Shown here: positions 24,341-36,086 of the stretch, in pieces | How the letters are laid out: the number at the start of each line of letters is the position of its first letter | Numbering within the stretch: position 1 is the stretch's first letter | From: Myoxocephalus aenaeus | Lineage: Eukaryota > Chordata > Actinopteri > Perciformes > Cottidae | DNA: 64,000 nucleotides | Direction: 5' to 3' | Assembly (NCBI GenBank): GCA_038501785.1 | Contig: JBAMJR010000085.1 | Span: 575,001-639,000, forward strand | Position numbers and translations under genes: made by a program | The notes under the pieces: model-generated | What the model was told of the DNA's origin: nothing | Seen by the model: the letters and a program-made list of their open reading frames with translations, nothing else | Database searches by the model: none

Positions 24341-27300
24341 TGTTATAACATCAAACATAACCACGCTCACCAATCTGTTCCTTCACAAAGTTTGAATGTG
24401 GCATACGAGCACAGTGTTATCGTAGAGGCCGTCTTTGGCTGTATCTGCTTTTCCTCCGAGGAGCTTTGCTGACAGGGCAGGAGTAAGGTATGCTGAGGTG
24501 CTTCTGCTCCTCGCCCTTTGCCCATATGTTTTGTATTACGCCCTAGGAGGTGCCATGCTCAGCCGCTCGGTGATGGGAGGGGGATAAAGCAGGCCTCTCC
24601 GGCCCAAATGACGCATGACATGGCGCTGCGCCCTGGGCCCTTATTTATGGCTTCCCATGTCAGCGAAGGCTTGCTCCCCTGGGGAGCCCTACAGCCGTTA
24701 CCCGCTAACTTAGCTCAGCCAGCCTCCAGTGCTCATCTCAGGCCTGAATACACACACGATCCACTGTAATGTGGCAGCATGCACACATGACTGAGAAGTA
24801 TGCAGAAATCAAATAGATTTGCTCATAGAGAATGTATTTATTTAGCTGTGCAGCGTTCATAGTTGCTACACTGTTTCACAAGAAGGGAAACTTCAGAAGA
24901 ATTAACGTAATGTCAGGCTGCAGCCCGTCCACCGACGGGCACACACTGCCTCTTTTATCAATGCCTCTGATGTGGAAGAGGATGTGAAATCTGGAGAGAG
25001 AGTGAGGAAGAGATTTGGTGAGAGGATCTGAATACATTTCCTCTGTAGTTACTCAAGAATCCATGTACATATCGCACCGCATTAACAAATAAGACGCATA
25101 GACTGCCAGCACTCATGCACACACAGGTGTTCTCCACGAGCTATGCGGGAATATTCCAGTGATCCCTGTCCAGAGTTTTCATGTGGGGAGAAGGAAAATT
25201 AAAAGAATTTAGAGGAAACGAAAGCCAAAGGATGAGAAGAAGTTAGAGAGTAGTTGACAGAAGAAGGAAAAAAAGAAGGGGAAAATCTGCAATAGATAAC
25301 GTTTGAAAGACTTTAATGAACATCAGAGAAAGATGTGACGTGACAACCGGGTTAACACAGGACAAAAAGATGGGCTGGGGTGTTCTCCTCCCTGGATCTC
25401 ATGTTTCTTTCTGCTTTGGGGAGTGAGCGCAGAAAGAGGGAGCACTGTCAAGGTTTTTATGTGGCCTTTTGAAAACAGAACAAGCCCTCTCCAGAACAAT
25501 ATATCAGCTTCAGAACTTCTCTGACAACGGGGCACTCATTTTTCCAACTTCCCAGGTTCCAGACTGTAAAACACCCCGTTTGAAATCCACTCTGGTCATT
25601 GTTTAGTCTAGTGGAAGTCCCTTAGATCATCCTCATCAGCAGCCGTCCTGCATCCCCTTCATGTTCCAAGTCCCCCCTCACCTCGAAGCAGCTCAGAGCC
25701 AGCCACTCGACTCTAATCTGACTCTTTCTATTATTATTAAGGCCCGACAGCCAGCATGTTATTGCAAAATAAGAGGATTAATAGTGATTGTACAATTGAG
25801 GAAACAAAAGCAGCTCGTGTGGGTTACAGTTTGTCCACCCCCAGAGTCCTCTCTGGTTCTGAAAATCCACTGTTAGTGGAATACTGAAGTATTTGCGAAA
25901 CTGTGCTGTGGTTTGTGTTTATCAGTGGTGGAGTTGTACTTGGTAGAAGAGCAATATTGTTCCTGTAAACGATGCAATGCTCCACTGTGTCCGCTGACTC
26001 GTCAGGCAGAGTAGACTTGCATGCTACAACATAACCCCACAAGTCTTGAGCCTTTACAACTTTAGCTCTTTAACTGTTTCCGTTTCATATTTGTATACAT
26101 GCCCACATGTATCTATGTTACTGCACCTGTAGAGCTGTTGAGAGGCGGTTTCCAGTCCTGTCAAACTAAACAAGAAAAATTAGTCTGAGGAAGGAACCAA
26201 GCATTTCCTCTCTCCTGTGCCTTGCTGCCTTAGATAATGTGGACGTCCAGACACAATGATTCAGGATCAAGGCAACGATGGGAGGCTGCCACTGATGCTC
26301 GTAGCCCGGACTCAAGATTAGAGCAGAGTCCAGGTGGTAAAGAGGGAAATACCACACTGTACGACTGAGATTGGGTCATTGGGTTAAATCTTAAGCTGGC
26401 GTCTGTGCTTTCATGTGACCTCCAGCAGACCAGAGACAGGATCTGATCTGATAAAGCGAAGAGAACGTTCAAACTCGGCTAACTTTTCTCTTTCTTCTAA
26501 TGCTCTGAAGATTCAGAGTGGGAGGAGAGAAAGAGATGCAAGTATGTGAGGGTGAATGATGTGCTGGTGGTCTTCACCTCATTAGGACCTCCCTGGTGTC
26601 TTTGATGGCCGCTTAGGGCCAGAGGGTGAAGTGATGGAGATCGAAGAATTGAAGCCTCCTTCCCCTCGTCTCTCAGCTTCCTTTCCCACCAAACATTTCA
26701 TTTGTCTGCTCTTTCTCCGTCCGTAACCTCTCCTGTCTCTTCCTCCTTGTTCTTTTTCTCTTTTTTTTCTACACCTTTACCTCAGCCACCCTCCCATTCC
26801 CCATAATGTCTTCATTAATGCTCTACAGCCCAGTAGTCCAGCAGTGAGAGCTGACTCAGGGGTCTGATTTGTCAGGGTCAATGTGATCCAACGATCCATC
26901 AGATCCATCAGGCCGGTGCCAGGGACTCCTGGGGGACCGGGCCTTTGTTTGGCTAAGCCGCTGACGGAAGCGAAGCCTCTGTTGGGGAAACCATTAAGAG
27001 CTCAGCAGGCCCAGAAAAATGAGCCGGCCTTGTCAATCCACATCAGGAGCTCGGCCACGGTCGTAGATCCTCCTCAGACGCCATCACATTTCGACCGCTG
27101 TTTGTCCGAGCCTTTGAACTCAGGACAGCGAGATAGATAGATGAATGTGTCAAGTGGCTGTGGGGCGCTTCAGGTTGGCTCCCAGTCTTGGATTGATGGA
27201 GAGTGCTGGGTTGTTATCTAAAGTTGTGTTGAGGAATGATGGGTGAAGAAGGAGTGATGAGGGTGACTTTAGTACTCCATATGAAATTCAAGGCAGTATG

Positions 27301-30300
27301 GGCCTGCTCTTATAGGTTCTGGCGAGAAGATGGTGAAAAAGACACAATGCTGTTTTTAATGTGCACATGTTTGCATTTTCCAGATGACTATGAATTGTGT
27401 TGCAGCAAAAGGTTTCATATTTTTTGCTAAACAACCCTGCACTTTGTTGTTTGAGCCCCCTGCGTCAGCCTCCCCGCTGAGCCAATGCAGTGGTTTCATT
27501 GAAGTGAATGAGGCACTGTTTTGTTTTGTTTTCTGGCGCAGTGCTAATGTTGGTCTGAAGCTTCCACTCTACTCCATGAGAATATGAGAAGTACTCGTCA
27601 GATGGTTGGTCAGCCTTTTTTCATTCTCTACACAACTCTAGGAATACTTCCAGGAGAGACTGAAAACGTGTAATTAGACCCATGTTTAAAACGATTAACG
27701 GGTCTTGCAGCTCAATGACCGGTAGCTTTTTGAGTGTGGCCATTCTGAACCACTTCAGACATGATAAGAGGAAACTTAAAACAAACTTTTCTATCTTAAC
27801 CTAACCCATTTGGTAAACCCCTTAGTGGCCAATTCAACTTTTTGTTTCAAGTTTCACGCATCAATTTCCAAAGCCTCTCCCATTTGTGAATGACTCGGCG
27901 TCCTCTCTACACACTGTCTCCTCACCCACCTCTTACTCTCTCCCTGTCCCATGACAGAGATGGAACACCTCCACCTTGCGTAACTCGGCCTCAGACTAAA
28001 CATACTCCTCTGGTGTTGAGGCGTCAGAGTAGCGGCTGCCTTTAACGATGGCCAACTTATCTCATTAGAAAAATAATGATTTCACTGGCTGCCATTTCCA
28101 CAGATAGCCCCAGTATTTGTCTTGGGCTCTGTGTCCTTCGCTGGGCTGCCGGGCCCAGGGATTGGCTGCCACGGCCCTCATGCCTGCCTGTCGTATATCA
28201 GCAGCGCTGCCACCGCCAAACCTCTGATTTATGGCTGTTTGTCTCCAGTCAGCGCCCCCACCCCACCCCTCCAACAGATGGGCTCTAGCTATTTACTCAG
28301 GGAGAGAAAGATCCCAAACCGAATAAATACAACAAACAAAAGGTAATTATGGGGAAGTTGGTTGTGATTACAATTTATTGGTCAGCAGAGAAAACGGAGA
28401 TTGATCTGTGCCTGTTGTTTATCAGGTGTGACCTGATCATGTGTCCTGGATTAATCTGGCTGCGTTAGGTTTCCCTCTTATCTTAATTACTTTTTCCGCT
28501 TCACTATGTGTGGACGGTCCTGGTCATTGGGAGATGACACCTTATACATATAAAAAAAAACGGTTATATCAGGAGTCCCGATATGATTTATGTTTATTAA
28601 CAGTGTAATTGTGAAAACATTCCTTCAGCTGTCATGTTCTACAGGGTTGTCGCCTTAAATCTCTGAAAGTATATCCAAGCTCTAAATCTCACTGGCTGTC
28701 AGATCTTCGCAGAGAAAAAAAACAACACATTGCACCATAAATTGTCTGTTACAGACTTAGAGGGGCTCCAGTTGATTTCTGAGTCTCTGGAGAAAAGCCT
28801 TCAGTATTAACCCAACAGTATCAATTTTTCAAACCAGTCCTACTATATTGTTGCACATTTTTCAGTACCTGTAAGCATCCGTCTTTTTTTTTCTTTTCTT
28901 TTTCTCAATTTGATGGATTCAAACCAGATTTTGACCCTTGCACCTGTCAGTTATAAATTATGATTCCTGGTTTATGTTACTCATAATCTGAAGTTAAACA
29001 CTTAGAAAATGAATTTGGATGTGAGCACACAGGTGATAAAGTGTAACATCCTCCTCTACATATTACATTCCACAGAGGCACACTGATACGCTGTGCAGTG
29101 GGATTTATATTTTCTCAGGATTAAAGCGTGATAGATGCATCCTCTTAAGTGCTTATTAACTTAAATACAGACAGTTATTCACATGGAGACGTCTCTGTCT
29201 GTGAGAGTATCAGACAAATGTCCGCCATTCAGATATTCTTGTGGAGTGAATTTAATTCGTCGGCACCAGCTGAATAAAGCTCAGATGGACGTTGGTGGGC
29301 TCCGTAATGAGGTAAACTCAGCCAGTCGTCACATCTCACTCATCTACTGAGCAGAGCCACGTTTGCCTTATCTTGCCCCTGATTAACTAGTGATAGAGTG
29401 TAAGAGACCCCGGCTGGGGCTGATTCCAGATGTAAAATAATAAAGTGAAGCTTTAGAAGGTGATGTCATTTGTTTTTTTTATGAGTTTTTCTTTTTGTGA
29501 AGTTTTTCTTTTTCAATAGTATTGTTCAGTTTATGTGAAGTACTATTTATCAATACTCCTATCTTATTTATTTTACTACTAGTACATTATTTACTATGTA
29601 AATAGACTATGCAGTATGTTTAGGAACTACGGTTGGAGGACTCGACATTTAAGCATCAGATCGTTTCAGTCTGGGCTGCCGTTTATAAAAATATGCACCC
29701 AAATATAATGACTACTAAATCTACAATAATGATGTTATGCATGTATACATTCAACATGACTAACCCTAAAAAGATCTGCGATATGAAACGTGCAAACAAA
29801 AATAAATAATTTTCATGCACAAACGATAGGTAATTACGCAATTCACTTTGCTGGATATTCGCCACACTAAATCACACTGATAAGGGTCCACCAGCGTAAA
29901 TTAGTGTGCTTTAGAACATCATGTTTTCTATCATGTGAATGGTTCCCAGAAGGAATTATCTACCATTTGAAAGCATTTGTAAGCATGCAATTAAAACAGT
30001 TGGTGGTGCTTTGAAAGGACGATTAAATCCTTGTTAGACAGCATGATAGCGCAATAACAGAGTTCCTATTGCACGGATACCGAATGAGAAATACGCTGTA
30101 TTTAAACAGCGATCGTTCATGATGGTTTGTATGGAGATCTGCAGTGCCTGATCCAGTAGTGTCGGTTCTGGTGGGGGTGATATCCCCCAGCGACCACGTC
30201 TGCTCTAACACCGAGAGACGGAGGGAAAGGTAGAGAGGGCAAACACATCTGGAGCCAATCTTTAGGACGGAGAAAGGATCTGTGTCAGGATCGGAACTGC

Positions 30301-31358
30301 AACCTGGTTAAGCTCTCTTAAACGGCTCTTCTCTAGAAGTGGTCTGCAAGTGGTTTCTGCCCGTGACATTAATTGGGGGTCTTTACGGTGACGATGGGTT
30401 TAGCTCGGTGGTTGTCAGCGGTGTCACTACTGGTGTGGATCAGCACTCAGAAGTTACAAAATGTCCAGAAGATTCCACTAAAACACCTCTGCCTCCTCGG
30501 GTTTCATTTGTTATTTTGTTTATCTTCCAGTCCCACTTAACATAGCATGTGTGTCAGTCTGCGCTGCACCTCTCAACTCCCACACATGTTGCGTATATTA
30601 TGATAGCAGGCTGGACCCTCCTCGTATCACCAGCAGCCCCTCTCGCTGGCACAGGCAGGCAGGCGAGGAGCAGGAAGGAAATGACCTCATGGCATTTCTG
30701 ATGGAGGCTTGGCACAAGGCTCCAGTGAATTATTCAAGTAGCGTGAATTCATGGAAATATAGATAGGATGTAGTTTTTTAATGACATGGCATTCGATTGC
30801 TACACGTGGCTGGTTGTGATTAGGAAACTAAATGTGCCACAAACGGTACATTCAAAGCTATTTCCTTGATAGTGTGAGATTTTGCACTTCCCTTCTCAAC
30901 CACAAATTGAACATAATTAAATCATTAAACAATTAGCAATACAAATGTTACACACACTTGTTTATTTTCACTCATTTTGTGTGGGTTTTGGGGGCGACAC
31001 AGTTAAGATTCTGTGTGTTGTGTTACCTTTTATGATTTATAGGTATTTCAGACCTGCTGCTATTTGTTTAGCTGTGGTCACAGAGAATACAGATGTCACT
31101 CAGACTGACTTAGGAAAATGCAGAGCAGCCAAAACATAAAGTGGAAATGTTAACCCAATAACGCTAGATAAACAGTCAGCGGAGAGGAGCCAAAAACAAC
31201 AGAGAACGAAGGGAAAGTGTCCTGCTGGCATCAGGTTTCCCAGAGTAAGTGTTATTTGAAAAGCAGCTGAAGGGTGACACTCACACTCCTCCCACCCAAT
31301 CTCCCCGTCTCCCTCCTCCCTCACTCAATCAACCATCTGTTGTTCCCTCTCTTCTCAG

Positions 31359-31424
31359 GCTGCTCTAAGTGCCTTGAAACAGCTGTCGGAGCAGGGACTG
31401 GACCCGGTGGATGGCCCCATCAAG
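31359..31424 (+). CDS. stau2: stau2 exon: final helix of the C-terminal dsRBD-like module
   Basis: A 66-nt exon (22 codons, phase 0) bounded by ctcttctcag and gtacgg. It encodes AALSALKQLSEQGLDP followed by VDGPIK. AALSALKQ(L/F)SEQGLDP is a highly conserved Staufen-2 signature corresponding to the C-terminal alpha-helix of the dsRNA-binding fold. This confirms the gene and the + orientation. It joins in frame to the exon ending at 7902 and, downstream, to the exon at 32488. Identification rests on recalled human STAU2 sequence. Confidence 0.95.
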
Positions 31425-31617
31425 GTACGGTAGGACACGGATCACGCTAAACACAGACAGACGCTCAGTGTTGGATGTTTAATCAATCGACCAATCAGGG
31501 TGGACAGATGCTTGTCTAGTGAGGAGCCAGATGTGAGTGTGTGTCTGTGCCAATCCGGCTTTTTGCAAATCCTCAGCGCTGCAGGCTGGTCCATCATCGG
31601 CTCCCTCCTCACGCACG

Positions 31618-31658
<41 letters not shown>

Positions 31659-32487
31659 ACAAACACAAACGCACATCCAACATTTCCGTCCAGCATTTCT
31701 CCTACATAGGAAAGCAACAAAAGTGGTCTATATTTACATGCATACACTCCTCCCAGTGTTCAGTGCTTTGCATGATGGCTATCGCAACCAAGGCTCAGTC
31801 TTTCTTCATGTAGCTTCCCTCCACTACGAGCAAGGGAGGGGAGGAAGGATCGAGGAGGAAATCACTGTCAAGCATTTCTGAGTATTTTCATAGTAGGTGT
31901 GCCCTGGGAAAAAAAGTTTTTTTGCAGCTCTGAGTCTCCTTTAGAAACAAAGAGAGGAAAGACAATTGCAGCATTATAACAACTTCATTTATGTCATCAG
32001 AGGAGGAGAGGGGAAAATATGGTAGCAATCGCCCTTTCACTTGAGCAGTTAATCACTCATTTCTAGCTCCGGTATTTCCCCTCTTGGGCTCTAAAACTCA
32101 TCAAGTTGCCCTTGTTGTTAACAGATCGTTGGTCATTAGGCTTCAGATGACTTCAGTTATCAACATGAAAACACACCCATTTCCTCCAAATCAACCGCTT
32201 TCCTTTGCACTCTCACACATGAATATTTTTACAGTCCTTTCTGAGAAAAACCACAGAACAGGAGACATTTGGTGTGAAACAGACTGAGGTCAAGGACTTC
32301 TGAAGTGTCGAGAGTAACAGTGGCAGCACTTTCGGTTTTCTTTTACAGGGATCACATACTTTGAAGGAATTAAATCCTGAGATCTTCCTGACCAAACAAA
32401 TTACCAACCGCGTGACTGATTATTAACAGCATTGCTTGAGGTCTCTGAGAAAAACCTGCCCTAACCCAGTTCTATTTGTGTTTTCAG
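31425..32487 (+). other. stau2 last intron
   Basis: Donor gtacgg at 31425; acceptor tttgtgttttcag ends at 32487. It holds a (CA)n-rich microsatellite near its 5' end (31611-31672) and otherwise nothing recognised. Confidence 0.75.
31611..31672. repeat. (CA)n/(ACGC)n microsatellite
   Basis: ACGC units followed by CA repeats with AAAC interruptions, about 190 nt downstream of a stau2 exon. Confidence 0.95.
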
Positions 32488-32523
32488 ACCAGTGAACCAT
32501 GTGGGAGGGAGGATGGACATTAA
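32488..32523 (+). CDS. stau2: stau2 predicted terminal coding exon
   Basis: Directly after a strong acceptor (tctatttgtgttttcag), the frame carried from PIK continues TSEPCGREDGH then TAA at 32521-32523. This gives an 11-residue tail. The human long isoforms, as I recall them, instead continue about 40 residues after GLDP-IDG, ending with a segment containing LREKADNNQ. No exon coding for that segment was found between 31425 and 38000. So this may be a fish- or isoform-specific C-terminus, or a different terminal exon may have been missed. The acceptor and frame fit are good but the tail itself is unsupported by known homology. Confidence 0.6.
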   Translation, partial: TSEPCGREDGH

Positions 32524-34080
32524 ACAGACTAACTCAGGCACCACCACTCAGGTCTGCAAGGATTCAAAGGCTGTCGTCTAGGAGCTGACAACCCGAACCT
32601 CTCCTTCGGCATACACCAACCTGACAAACCCCACCCACCCAACACCCCAAAGTCCCATAACCTACAACCCACAGTGTCCCCACTACCCACAATTCCCCCA
32701 CCCTCTCTACCCACCCCCACCCCACGATTGCCACTGTATCCTGCAAAACCTGTCAACATGCAATAGGGTGGATGTGCACCGAGAAATGACCGACTAAAAC
32801 ACCATTACCTGAGTCTATGTGAAGACAACGCTATGTTAACACGTTTATTGATGATTTCAGTCAAAATTTAGAGGACAAAAAATATAAGTAATGAAACACA
32901 AACTAATGAGATAAATGCATGGTACTGTATGAAATTAAGGGAAATCCAAAGTGATACACTGCATAGACAATTTTCCCTTTGGATAAATGTCTTTTGGTAT
33001 GGTTAAAAACAAATATGTACATCATGCCATTGAAACACAAAAGAAACATTTTAGGGGAGAAACCAACTTGCGTACAGTAGCTTATTTTTTCGGGGGTATT
33101 ATGTTTCTGTTTTTTATTTTTATTTTTTATTTTACTAATCTAACAATGCTTGAGTACTGTATTTAAAATTAACCAATGCCAGTGCTGTGAAAGTTGTAGT
33201 TGTTGTCTTCATATATAGTCACCCAGCTTACCTTGTATGCTGACATAAAAAAAAAAGAGTTCATCTATCTATATGGATGTGTATGACTTGCAAGAGTATC
33301 ATATTCCAAAAAATAACACAGACAAGTTTTTTTCATGTGGACAAAAAGGACAAAACTGGTGTTAGCAGTAATCAGTAGAAGTGTCGACCACCCAGGAGGG
33401 AAGGTTGGACTAACCTTTACTTCCTGAAGGGTCTAACTTTCCCGTTTAACATGACCCCACACTGGCATAGCATCACTGGAGCATCAACTGACCAACAGTG
33501 GAGGCAAAGGGGCCACTGCAGGATCACTTTTTATCTAGAAATAGAGGCCAGTGGCTAGTATTTTGCGCATATTCTCTGCTACCAGTAAACGTCCAAACTC
33601 CAGAGAGTTTTTACGGGCGTGACTTCATGTCCTCCAGTGAATGAAAAGTCCTCTCCATTCCAGTGATTTTGTGTCAGTGGATTGTCCCCCTCTCCCCCCA
33701 CAGTTTTGTCGATCACATCTACACCCATTGTGTGTGTTGTATTGACCCGCCAAGGCATCAACTGGGTGCTTTTAATGCCTGCATTCTGTCTGGAGTGCGT
33801 CTTTTGAGCGGAGGGAATCTGTGTCACAGACGCCCTTCCCTAAAGCCCACTTTGTTCACTGACATTGAGGACGTGTCTTCTTCTTCGCTGTGAGTACAAT
33901 GTGTAATAAGGCTGTTTCTGTTACTGAAATGCAGTAAAAACACCTCAGTTCATGTGGAAAAAAAAAACAAAAACAGCTTCTTTGTGTCTCATTTTCTCCT
34001 TTTAACACGTATGAACACATCTTGCTCCAACTGTAGTTAGCACTGTTTCTGAAATAAATCTACTTTTACACAAAATGTTC
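32524..34080 (+). other. stau2 putative 3'UTR
   Basis: Non-coding stretch after the predicted stop. The first AATAAA on the + strand after the stop is at 34053-34058, giving a 3'UTR of about 1.5 kb. Near its start (about 32630-32726) the sense strand is very C-rich. The remainder is AT-rich with no recognised elements. Later AATAAA motifs (near 34945 and 35803) could give longer forms. Confidence 0.45.
34053..34058 (+). terminator. Candidate stau2 polyadenylation signal
   Basis: AATAAA, the first on the + strand after the predicted stau2 stop codon. No experimental support. Confidence 0.4.
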
Positions 34081-34950
34081 AAAGTTCATCAGCTCAAACC
34101 AAAATTACATTCAACTAAGTGAAAATGAGAAACAACTACTAGTTATTTCTGGTACTTTCAACCACATCTGCAGCTGTGGATACATGTTTCTCATTTGTCA
34201 TGAAGGTTTAATTGTCTTCACATGACCAAAGTATGGATCTCTGGTCACCTGATGCGATTGAAAGCTCTGGAAAAAGTGAGTAAGGGGACCTAGAGTCAAG
34301 ATTGTAAAACGAAAATGTTGCACCTGACACCAAGCCCTGCCTTAGCTTTTGAGAGAGAATCTAAGAAACATAAAGTACTTGAAAAATGTCTTAAAGAGAA
34401 AAAGACATAAATAACATTTATTATCGTTTACCTCCTAAATGCCTATGCTACTGCATTCATTAGTGATAATGACTACTCAAATTTAATAAGCACATAACAA
34501 CAAATTGGGTAGTTGTGCTCCAAAAAAAATGCACTAACGGTTTTTATTGTGTTGTTATTCCAACTCTCTTTATAAAAGCATATAATTTATCTAATGCCAA
34601 AGCCTTTTTGTATGTGTGTTTATAAATCATCTAATGACTCCAAGCACATTCATCTCCTCTGTAGAAGTATCCCTAATCTGAGAGATCAGTCTACCGTCAA
34701 CGTTTCATCCTTTTGAAAAGACCAAAACTAATATTGCATTATTCTGTCTCACACTACTTTCTGACTTTTCTACATCATCTTTGGCTCTCAGCCCCACACC
34801 CACTGATTCCTACAGAAAATTCAACTATATATATATATATATATTTAAAGGCTCAGTAATTTGTAAAACAGCTGGGCATTGTAGTTGTTAGAAAATGTGT
34901 ATGTGGTTCGACTTAAAATGACCTACAGTGCCCGTGTTAATCATAATAAA

Positions 34951-34990
34951 TTTGGATAAAAGCGTCAGCTAAATGAAATGTAATGTAATA
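34951..34990 (+). repeat. SINE/LINE 3' tail fragment
   Basis: The phrase 'ttggataaaagcgtcagct' followed by 'aaatgaaatgtaatgtaat' is the familiar 3' tail of fish SINEs and their partner LINEs. Only the tail is recognisable. Confidence 0.65.
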
Positions 34991-36029
34991 ATGAAGGAAC
35001 ATATTGCCCACTGAGGAAGAAGCTTTGGCTTCAGAAACCAGACTGGTGAGTAGGGTCAATTATTGTTTATTTGTGTTGGTCTTTTCTTGGAATTAGTTGA
35101 CGATAGGAAAATATATAACATCCCCAGACTTGAATCCCTGTGCAGCATTCTCAGGACAACCTGCTGGTTTACCCACAGTTTCTCAGTTAAGTGTGCAGAC
35201 ATACAGCCCAGAATATCAAATTACTTTTCGAGGACAAAGACGCCGTTTCATGTCGTCCTTTACTCGTGCTATTTGAGCTTTACAAATGAATCACGACAAC
35301 TTTTGTAATGTCATGACATCCTGTCAATTCACACTGGAGACAAATGTCACCCCGGAGTCAAAGTCCACTGTTTGTGTTTTCCAAATAGAGCGACTCAATC
35401 TTTGACTTTATGAGTGTGTGTGCGCCTCATCTGTCACGTGCTCGTGTTGCATCATTCCATCACTTTTACTTGTGCACGTCGCTCCACCACCTGTGCTGTC
35501 CTCCGGCACGCAGGCCGCCTCTGCACCACCAAACCCCACTTTGCTCTCTCCCATTAGCGAGATGAATGAGCGAGCGGGACAGCGGCGGTCCAATTCAACC
35601 TCGCTGACTAATGGACTCAGCTGGCAGCTACATCTGCTAGCCATTGAGGAGCGCCAAGGCTGTTCACACACATTAGCAGCAGATCTCTATTCCAGAAGCT
35701 TGTTCAGGTAGTGGCAGACCAGCTTGGGGCCGTGTTAGACCCCAGATGAATTGCCTCGCTCTGACCAGCCAATATTGGAGGTGAAGCTTGCTGCCCAAAA
35801 TAGAATAAAATCAATGGGCCTGTGGAGCTTGTCCGTGCCATGCAAAAGAAAATGCCTGAGTCATCGATTTTTCCATCTGAATGATGTGCCATCGACCCCC
35901 TTTGAAGTCCTCTAAATTAGAGCTGTATTAACAGGAGGATAAAAGAGTGCAGGGAATCCTATAGATGTAGATTAATGTCCAACGAATGATTCAAGCCAAA
36001 ATCCTAATAGTTTTCTTTCTTGGATGAGT

Positions 36030-36086
36030 CGTGTGTGTGTGTGTGTGTGTGTGCGTGTGTGTGCGTGCGTGCGCGTGCGCGCGCGC
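36030..36086. repeat. (GT)n/(GC)n alternating purine-pyrimidine tract
   Basis: 57 nt of alternating purine-pyrimidine grading from GT repeats into GTGC and then pure GC repeat. Confidence 0.95.

Noticed and set aside
36061..36086. CpG island at the GC-repeat tract
   Set aside because: It is a short alternating dinucleotide repeat rather than a promoter island.
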